Shown piece by piece: positions 1 to 4,442 of a stretch of DNA of 5,414 bases. Source of the DNA: an archaeon (lineage in GTDB: Archaea; Nanobdellota; Nanobdellia; Woesearchaeales; ARS49); contig JACRAI010000053.1 in the NCBI GenBank assembly GCA_016213425.1, forward strand, positions 1 through 5,414, read 5' to 3'. Every line of letters starts with the position of its first letter. Position 1 is the first letter of the stretch. Position numbers and translations under genes: made by a program. Below the pieces are notes generated by a model. It worked only from the letters and a program-made list of their open reading frames with translations. It searched no databases and was not told the DNA's origin.

Positions 1-144
1 AACGAAAAAAAATCAAGCGCTCCAAATTTAATTCACGCTTCAGGCAATGCAGAAGATGCAGACTACGAAGTTAAGTTATGGTTTAAGCCTGAAGAACTTC
101 ACTCATATAAAACAGTTCACGATATTCAAACAATACTAAGTTAG
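1..144 (+). CDS. ndk: Nucleoside-diphosphate kinase, C-terminal fragment (5' end outside window)
   Basis: This is the last 47 codons of a frame open from base 1 and ending in TAG at 142-144. NDK moves the gamma phosphate from ATP to other nucleoside diphosphates through a phosphohistidine intermediate, which supplies GTP for translation among other uses. The fragment reads NLIHASGNAEDADYEVKLWF, which matches the family's catalytic segment (usually N-x-[IV]-H-[GA]-S-D-S ... E-x-x-[LF]-F). The catalytic His is codon 12 (bases 34-36), and the Glu 11 residues later corresponds to the conserved Glu that contacts it. The usual D-S after H-A-S is G-N here. The tail (EELHSYKTVHDIQTILS) fits the usual C-terminal arm. 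In many archaea ndk lies beside rpl24e and infB; here a translation GTPase also follows, but it is EF-2. The call rests on a short fragment with a strong motif. The start and most of the active site lie outside the window. Confidence 0.87.
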   Translation, partial: NEKKSSAPNLIHASGNAEDADYEVKLWFKPEELHSYKTVHDIQTILS

Positions 145-194
145 TTTGTAGTTTGCAGTGTACTACGAACTACAAGCTCCAAACTATAAACTAG
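141..194. repeat. Repeat-built imperfect inverted repeat after ndk (possible terminator or mobile mini-repeat)
   Basis: The segment is built from variants of an 8-base unit, GTTTGTAG/GTTTGGAG, facing both ways, so it can fold in two ways. In the compact form, 143-155 pairs with 166-178 over 13 positions, including two G-U wobbles, around a 10-base loop. In the extended form, 141-158 pairs with 177-194 with one C-C mismatch and two wobbles. It overlaps the ndk stop codon and ends a few bases before the EF-2 promoter. It could be a 3'-end structure for ndk mRNA or a small dispersed repeat. There is no T-tract directly after it, so a classical intrinsic terminator is not supported. A related copy lies on the opposite strand at about 4795-4835. 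Confidence 0.7.
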
Positions 195-197
195 TCA

Positions 198-214
198 AGG
201 GAAATCTTTAAAAA
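198..214 (+). promoter_or_regulatory. Archaeal BRE/TATA core promoter of the EF-2 gene
   Basis: An A/G-rich BRE-like stretch (AGGGAAAT, 198-205) is followed directly by an archaeal TATA box (CTTTAAAAA, 206-214). Transcription in archaea normally starts about 22-27 bases downstream of the box centre, which falls at or just before the ATG at 238. The bases in front of the ATG (CCAACAATTTTTTAAC) contain no Shine-Dalgarno match. The EF-2 mRNA is therefore probably leaderless or nearly so, and transcribed separately from ndk. This is inferred from spacing and motif only. Confidence 0.65.
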
Positions 215-237
215 CAATCATCCAACAATTTTTTAAC

Positions 238-2433
238 ATGGCAGTTGAAGAATCAAAACTTGAAAAAATGAAACGTTTGGCAGGAAGCCAAAGTAATATT
301 AGAAATATTGCTACTAGCGCTCACATCCACCACGGCAAAACTGCTTTAACTGACAACCTTCTTGCAGCTGCTGGTTTAATGAGTGAAGAACTCGCTGGAA
401 GTCTTGAAGGAGGAATGGCTACCTGGGCGCAAGGAGTTTACAAAAGAATTCAACAAGACAGAATCATGACTATTGACGCTGCTAATGTTTCAATGGTTCA
501 CAAATGTGGAGAGCAGGAATTCTTGATTAATCTGATTGATACTCCTGGCCACGTTGATTTTGGTGGTAACGTCACTAGAGCAATGAGAGCTGTAGACGGT
601 ACAATAGTTCTAGTTTGCGCTTCAGAAGGAGTTATGCCTCAAACAGAAACAGTATTAAGACAAGCATTGAGAGAACGAGTTAAACCAGTTCTTTTCATCA
701 ATAAAGTTGATCGTTTAATTAATGAATTATTAATGACTCCTGAACAAATACAAAAAAGATTGGGAGAAATAATTGTTGCTTTTAATGAATTAGTTGAAAA
801 AATTGCTGAGAGCGAGTTTAAACAAAAATGGAAAGTTAATGCTGCTGATGGCAGTGTTGCTTTTGGTTCAGCTAGAGAAAACTGGGCTTTATCTGTTCCT
901 TACATGCAAGCTCACGGAGTTTCATTTAAAGATATAATCACTATTTACAAATCAAGCGAAGAAGAGCGTCAAAATTGGGTTTGGAAAAACGCACCTCTTT
1001 TTGAAGTAATTCTTGATATGGTAGTTAAGCACTGCCCTAATCCTGCAGATGCTCAAAAATACAGAATTCCTAAAATTTGGAGGGGAGAAACAGAATCAGA
1101 ATTAGGTCAAGACTTGTTAAAGTGCAACCCTCAAGGAAAAACTGCATTCATGGTAACTAGAGTCATGGTAGATCCTAAAACTAACCGAGAAGTTGTTTCA
1201 GGAAGATTATACAGCGGAGTAATCAAGGAAGGAACGACTCTTTACTTTAACAACCTTAAAACAACTCAAAGAATTGGTCAAGTAATTATGTTCCAAGGAA
1301 TCAAAACTGAAATAGTTGATCAAATGACTGCAGGAAACATTTTTGGTATGATGGGAATAACCGCTGGAGCAGGTGAAACTATCACGGAAAATCCAGAGCA
1401 GCCTTTCGAAGAACTAAAACACATTTTCGAACCTGTAATTACAAAATCAATTGCTCCAGTAAAGCCTCAAGATATATCTAAAATTGTTGAAGTATTAAAG
1501 AAAATCTTAAGAGAAGACCCTTCAATAAAAGTAGAAATTAATAATGAAACAGGAGAAATATTAGTTCATGGATTAGGAGAATTGCAATTAGAAGTAATTG
1601 AAAGTAGAATTAAAGAGGAAGAAAAAATAGCTGTTAAAACAGGAGAGCCAATAGTTACTTACAGAGAAACAGTTCTCAAAAAAAGTCCTGAGTGTGAAGG
1701 TAAATCTCCTAACAAGCACAACAAATTATATTTCATAATCGAACCTCTTGAACCTCATATTAGAGAATTAATCAAGAATGGTGATGTTCGTGAAGGAAGA
1801 ATTAAGAAAAAAGATTTTGTTTTAAGAGATACTTTTGTCGATGCAGGATGGGATAATGATACTGCTTTATCAGTTAAAGATATTTACAAAGGAAACATCT
1901 TTATTGATGAAACAAGAGGAAACGTTCAATTAAGTGAAAGTATACAATTAGTTATTGAAGGTTTTGAACAAGTTATTGACAACGGACCTTTAGCTAAAGA
2001 GCCTTGTTTTGGAATGAAGATTACATTAAGAGACGCTAAATTGCATGAAGACGCAATTCACAGAGGACCTGCACAAATGTATCCTGCAGTAAGAGATGGT
2101 ATAAGAGAAGCAATGGTTAACGCAAGCCCTTGTATTTTTGAGCCAGTACAGACCAAATTGGTTGAAGGTCCTGAAGAATGCACTGGTGAAATAACTAAAT
2201 TAGTAATGAACAAAAGAGGAGCAATAATTGATATGCAACATGAAAATAATATGTGTGTAATAAAGGCCAAATTGCCTGTTGGTGAAATGATAGGTTGGGA
2301 AAGCGCTTTAAGATCCGCAACAGGAGGTAGAGGGTTCTCATCGCTAGTTGACCAAAACTTTGAAAAAGTTCCAGGAGAACTTCAATCAGTAATTATCAAG
2401 CAAGTAAGAACAAGAAAAGGACTTACAGATTAA
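238..2433 (+). CDS. fusA: Translation elongation factor 2 (aEF-2), ribosomal translocase GTPase
   Basis: The 731-residue product is full length for archaeal EF-2, the cytosolic GTPase that moves tRNAs and mRNA through the ribosome after peptide bond formation. The G domain (about 20-283) has P-loop 28-35 (AHIHHGKT), switch II DTPGH 101-105 with catalytic His105, NKVD 155-158 and GSA 210-212, and ends at the conserved IPKIWRG. Domain II is about 300-390, domain III 395-470, domain IV 475-625 and domain V 630-715. Domain IV has LHEDAIHRGPAQ; by alignment with yeast His699, His608 is the predicted diphthamide site. Oddities: the P-loop Asp (normally AHIDHGKTT) is His31, and switch I is divergent and longer, with RIMTI (75-79) replacing RGITI, though the Mg-binding Thr78 remains. 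The C-terminus stops shortly after RTRKGL, a little shorter than archaeal forms I remember. The ATG at 238 fits the TATA spacing and has no SD. The stop overlaps that of the convergent protease gene. Confidence 0.97.
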   Translation: MAVEESKLEKMKRLAGSQSNIRNIATSAHIHHGKTALTDNLLAAAGLMSEELAGSLEGGMATWAQGVYKRIQQDRIMTIDAANVSMVHKCGEQEFLINLIDTPGHVDFGGNVTRAMRAVDGTIVLVCASEGVMPQTETVLRQALRERVKPVLFINKVDRLINELLMTPEQIQKRLGEIIVAFNELVEKIAESEFKQKWKVNAADGSVAFGSARENWALSVPYMQAHGVSFKDIITIYKSSEEERQNWVWKNAPLFEVILDMVVKHCPNPADAQKYRIPKIWRGETESELGQDLLKCNPQGKTAFMVTRVMVDPKTNREVVSGRLYSGVIKEGTTLYFNNLKTTQRIGQVIMFQGIKTEIVDQMTAGNIFGMMGITAGAGETITENPEQPFEELKHIFEPVITKSIAPVKPQDISKIVEVLKKILREDPSIKVEINNETGEILVHGLGELQLEVIESRIKEEEKIAVKTGEPIVTYRETVLKKSPECEGKSPNKHNKLYFIIEPLEPHIRELIKNGDVREGRIKKKDFVLRDTFVDAGWDNDTALSVKDIYKGNIFIDETRGNVQLSESIQLVIEGFEQVIDNGPLAKEPCFGMKITLRDAKLHEDAIHRGPAQMYPAVRDGIREAMVNASPCIFEPVQTKLVEGPEECTGEITKLVMNKRGAIIDMQHENNMCVIKAKLPVGEMIGWESALRSATGGRGFSSLVDQNFEKVPGELQSVIIKQVRTRKGLTD

Positions 2434-3155
2434 AGAATTATTCTTAAAGGTCTTCTATATTTTTCTTTTAATGTTTTTTTAATTTCTTTTTTTGTTTTCT
2501 CATGCATGACATCTTTCTGCTTGTTAGTGTATTTGCACATTATATTTTTAGACCCTTTCAAATGATCCGCTCCTAAGCAATGATTTAATTCATGCTTGAA
2601 CACATTTTTGAAATTGTCCGATTTTAAACTCATAACCATAAATGGAGCGCCCATCATAGCCAACCCTTCATGAAAAGAGGTCCCTTTAGAACCAAAATAA
2701 TTAAACAAGCCACAATAAATAACTGGTTCAGTAAAAGTGAATTGATTAGAAAAATAAAGCATCCTTAAATCTTCAAGTCTTTCACTAAAAGGATCTCCCT
2801 TTGTGTTTTCGGTGTATTCTTTTTTTAATAATTCAAATTTTTCTTTTGTAATTACGTTTTTTTGATATAAGTCTTGTATTTTTAAGAAATAAAAACCATC
2901 ATAAGTCCAAAGGTGAAAAAATGGTTCAAAACGAATATCGAACTTTTTTTCGTAATCTTTAAAAATTTTTTTATATTTCTCTGCTTCTTCTTTTAAAAGA
3001 GCAACATATTCTTGAAGATTTTTTGCTTCTAATTCCTTGCCAGGGTGGCTTACAAAAATATCTATTTCAATTATTTTTTTCCCTATACGCAGATCTTCAG
3101 TTTCAATGTATACTTTATTAAGATCTTTTAAAACTTGTTCTAAACTTTCTTTCAT
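2430..3155 (-). CDS. Metzincin-type zinc metalloprotease, cytosolic, unassigned family
   Basis: The 241-residue protein carries the full metzincin zinc signature HExxHxxGxxH at 188-198 (HELNHCLGADH): His188, His192 and His198 as ligands and Glu189 as catalytic base. A Met-turn candidate, Met206 in NIM, lies 8 residues after the third His, as in matrixins. The fold order is plausible: strand 28-36, long helix 46-70, strand 72-82, then an edge-strand region 158-177 (TSFHEGLAMMGAPFMVMSL) just before the zinc helix. After the Met-turn comes one basic helix (211-235), giving a compact enzyme. It has no signal peptide, prodomain or membrane segment, so it should act in the cytosol. It lacks the Cys ligands at third-His +1 and +6 and the later CxxC that mark archaemetzincins. 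The ATG overlaps the upstream stop as ATGA, suggesting translational coupling. Protease activity is inferred from the motif; the substrate is unknown. The 3' end overlaps the EF-2 stop by four bases. Confidence 0.82.
   Translation of the reverse strand: MKESLEQVLKDLNKVYIETEDLRIGKKIIEIDIFVSHPGKELEAKNLQEYVALLKEEAEKYKKIFKDYEKKFDIRFEPFFHLWTYDGFYFLKIQDLYQKNVITKEKFELLKKEYTENTKGDPFSERLEDLRMLYFSNQFTFTEPVIYCGLFNYFGSKGTSFHEGLAMMGAPFMVMSLKSDNFKNVFKHELNHCLGADHLKGSKNIMCKYTNKQKDVMHEKTKKEIKKTLKEKYRRPLRIIL
2433..2498 (+). terminator. Probable T-rich transcription terminator of the EF-2 gene
   Basis: Just past the EF-2 stop lies a weak stem (AAGAA 2433-2437, loop TTA, TTCTT 2441-2445). A series of T-tracts follows on the + strand: 2460-2464, 2466-2469, 2474-2480, 2487-2493 and 2495-2498. 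Archaeal RNA polymerase is known to terminate on oligo-T tracts, with or without a hairpin. The tracts are also the complement of lysine codons (AAA/AAG) at the 3' end of the convergent protease gene, so they may partly reflect its coding content. Placement and density favour a terminator, but this is an inference. Confidence 0.5.
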
Positions 3156-3604
3156 GGATCATTGTATCTGTCTTCAGGACTTAACCAACCATCATAACTG
3201 CTCTTTTTTTCTTCTACCCTATAATTTTCTTCTTGAAACTGTTCTTCAAACATCATTTCCTTTTTTTGTTTTTCAACGTGATTTAATCGTGATCTATTAA
3301 AAACAAAACTAGTGAGGTTTCTAAAAATTTCACCACTTGCTAAACCTGTTAAAGCATAATCCCATTTTCCAGAATTAGCTCCATAAATTATTGAACTTGC
3401 AAAAATAATATTAGGAATTCCTTTACTAACTCCTCTATCTATAATTTCTACTAGAGTTAAAAAATTCTTTTTTCTTTTTGCGTCTATAGGTTTATCCCAT
3501 AAATCATACTCTGCACGCCATTTTTCATTTTGATAAAATTTTCCTGCGTTCGCTCCTGTAAAATATTCTAAACAAAACCATTTCAATTTTTCAACTAAAC
3601 CCAT
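3152..3604 (-). CDS. 150-residue unknown protein with a predicted membrane hairpin, paralogue of the preceding gene
   Basis: I do not recognise the family. A basic, aromatic-rich N-terminal region (1-48) leads to a glycine-punctuated hydrophobic stretch (about 60-101) that could form two short membrane or re-entrant helices. A long charged tail (103-150), rich in Glu and Lys and probably a helix or disordered, follows. Residues 53-95 align without gaps to residues 33-75 of the neighbouring 106-residue protein, with 20 of 43 identical, including SKGIPN, SGxxxxxxxG and SGEIxR. I chose the ATG at 3602-3604 because a Shine-Dalgarno match (AGAGGT) lies 6 bases before it and the product then starts MGL like its paralogue. 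A TTG at 3626-3628 would add eight residues but would put that SD inside the gene. It starts 2 bases after the upstream stop and overlaps the protease start by four bases (ATGA). It may anchor or regulate the protease, but this is a guess from context. Confidence 0.8.
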   Translation of the reverse strand: MGLVEKLKWFCLEYFTGANAGKFYQNEKWRAEYDLWDKPIDAKRKKNFLTLVEIIDRGVSKGIPNIIFASSIIYGANSGKWDYALTGLASGEIFRNLTSFVFNRSRLNHVEKQKKEMMFEEQFQEENYRVEEKKSSYDGWLSPEDRYNDP

Positions 3605-3606
3605 TG

Positions 3607-3927
3607 TTAAACCTCTTTTTTTAACCAATAATCCAATGAATTTTTTCTTCTTTCAAGTCCTGCTGCTTTTCTTAAATTTTCATAAGACTTGCCGTAAAAG
3701 TATCTAGTGATTTCTCCAGAGCTAACTCCGACAAAAGGAATTAAAGGTTCTCCAGAATACCATCCCCAAGCAATAGAACCAAAACTGAGCAAGTTAGGAA
3801 TTCCTTTGCTAGCGCTTAAATCTATAAATTCCAAAAAATACCAATTAAACTTTTTATCACTATCACTTCTAGCCTCTTTGTACAATTCATGCACATCTGT
3901 ACCTAAAAAGTAATTTTTTAACCCCAT
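3607..3927 (-). CDS. 106-residue unknown protein with a predicted membrane hairpin, paralogue of the next gene
   Basis: I do not recognise the family. A short polar N-terminus (1-28) leads into EFIDLSASKGIPN (33-45) and then two moderately hydrophobic stretches (about 43-58 and 61-79) separated by SGEP. The second ends GVSSGEITRYFYG and holds a Glu and an Arg. A basic C-terminal segment (80-106) follows. The Gly/Ser spacing (P, then G at +11, SG at +14/15, G at +23, SGE at +26 to +28, R at +31) is exactly that of the downstream 150-residue protein, so the two arose by duplication. It may be a small two-helix membrane or membrane-associated protein, but the helices are short and the Glu/Arg pair leaves this uncertain. 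It is first in a tight group with the 150-residue gene and the metzincin, and has its own upstream promoter candidate. The ATG start has only a weak SD-like GTGA. Confidence 0.78.
   Translation of the reverse strand: MGLKNYFLGTDVHELYKEARSDSDKKFNWYFLEFIDLSASKGIPNLLSFGSIAWGWYSGEPLIPFVGVSSGEITRYFYGKSYENLRKAAGLERRKNSLDYWLKKEV
3611..3616 (-). promoter_or_regulatory. Shine-Dalgarno site that fixes the start of the 150-residue gene
   Basis: On the - strand, AGAGGT sits in the last codons of the upstream 106-residue gene, six bases before the ATG at 3602-3604. It matches the archaeal anti-SD (complement AGGAGGTGAT) over GAGGT. This favours the ATG over the upstream TTG at 3626-3628 and suggests coupled re-initiation after the upstream TAA, two bases away. 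Confidence 0.65.
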
Positions 3928-3953
3928 TTTTCACTTATATACGGTAGAAACAA

Positions 3954-3969
3954 GTTATAAAGCTTTCGA
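3954..3969 (-). promoter_or_regulatory. Archaeal BRE/TATA promoter for the 106-residue / 150-residue / metzincin genes
   Basis: Read on the - strand, a BRE-like TCGAAAG (3969-3963) is followed by the TATA box CTTTATAAC (3962-3954). The box centre is about 31 bases upstream of the ATG at 3927, so transcription would begin only a few bases before the start codon. It would serve the three downstream genes independently of the 321/147 pair. Interleaved palindromes lie immediately upstream (3971-3996). Confidence 0.6.
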
Positions 3970-3970
3970 C

Positions 3971-3996
3971 CAAAATTTGAGAAATTTTGATCAAAA
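3971..3996. promoter_or_regulatory. Interleaved palindromes upstream of the promoter (candidate operator)
   Basis: CAAAATTT (3971-3978) and AAATTTTG (3982-3989) form a perfect 8-base inverted repeat with the loop GAG. Its right arm overlaps a perfect 12-base palindrome, TTTTGATCAAAA, at 3985-3996. This gives three CAAAA/TTTTG half-sites in alternating orientation, directly upstream of the BRE/TATA element and ending at the stop codon of the 147-residue gene. The position suits a binding site for a dimeric regulator. It could instead be a weak hairpin at the 3' end of the upstream transcript; its AT-only stem makes that less likely. Confidence 0.45.
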
Positions 3997-4440
3997 TCAA
4001 TGATTTCTTCCAAAACTTAATTCTCTGATTTTTTCTGTGTATTCTACGCCTGCTTCGTAATTTATTCCTGTTCTTAAAATTCCGTTTTCATCTTTATTAG
4101 GAAAAAAGAATGGATTGTAAAAAGGATACACGTGTTCGTTTTGATATAATACTAAACCTTCAAGAGTAAAAATAGACATTATTGCATCAGGCGTTCCTAG
4201 AAAAGGTATTCCTGTGTGTGCTTCAAGTACAGTTTCTCCTTTGAAAATATCCCAATGCTGAATTTCTTTAGGAATTTCTTTCAAATGAGTAACTTCAATG
4301 CTATTATAAGGATTTACTCCTCTTAATTCACCAATTATTATATCTTTTTTATTCATCTGGTTGATGTAAGTTATGACTACAGATTTTCTGATATATTTTG
4401 GAAGATCATTCATTGCTTGAACTCTTTCTTCAATGTTCAT
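3997..4440 (-). CDS. 147-residue unknown soluble protein
   Basis: I do not recognise this protein. It has no signal peptide, no convincing membrane segment and no cysteine. Residues 18-54 look like alternating strands (SVVITYI, DIIIGELRGVNPYNSIEVTHL). Residues 70-100 (ETVLEAHTGIPFLGTPDAIMSIF...VLYQ) contain two more strands around a GIPFLGTP turn, and 105-113 is rich in aromatics and proline (YPFYNPFFF). The segment DIIIGELRGVNPYNSIEV faintly resembles the Sm1 motif of Sm-like RNA-binding proteins, but the spacing to any Sm2 motif is wrong, so I do not assign it. The gene begins two bases after the stop of the 321-residue gene, with a GAAGGT SD-like site in that gene's last codons, so the two are probably co-translated. 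A 68-base promoter-containing gap separates it from the next gene. Confidence 0.75.
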   Translation of the reverse strand: MNIEERVQAMNDLPKYIRKSVVITYINQMNKKDIIIGELRGVNPYNSIEVTHLKEIPKEIQHWDIFKGETVLEAHTGIPFLGTPDAIMSIFTLEGLVLYQNEHVYPFYNPFFFPNKDENGILRTGINYEAGVEYTEKIRELSFGRNH

Positions 4441-4442
4441 TT

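Noticed and set aside
141..194. CRISPR array or tRNA in the repeat-rich intergenic region
   Set aside because: The repeats are about eight bases with no spacers, and there is no cloverleaf. A hairpin or dispersed repeat explains it better.
2058..2270. Open frame on the - strand inside the EF-2 gene
   Set aside because: It is wholly within strongly conserved EF-2 coding sequence and its hydrophobic translation is an expected antisense artefact.
2542..2594. Assignment of the protease as an archaemetzincin
   Set aside because: The zinc motif and Met spacing agree, but the Cys residues at third-His +1 and +6 and the later CxxC that bind the second zinc are absent.
3037..3300. Open frame on the + strand across the protease and 150-residue genes
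   Set aside because: It is antisense to two better-supported overlapping genes, has no recognisable content and has no promoter or SD.
3605..3628. Upstream TTG start adding eight residues to the 150-residue protein
   Set aside because: The GAGGT Shine-Dalgarno match would then lie inside the gene, six bases before the ATG at 3602-3604. The ATG product also begins MGL like its paralogue, so the ATG is preferred.
3933..3942. GTATATAAGT on the - strand as the TATA box of the 106-residue gene
   Set aside because: It lies only a few bases before the ATG, so transcription would start inside the gene. The CTTTATAAC at 3954-3962 has the right distance and a BRE-like stretch.
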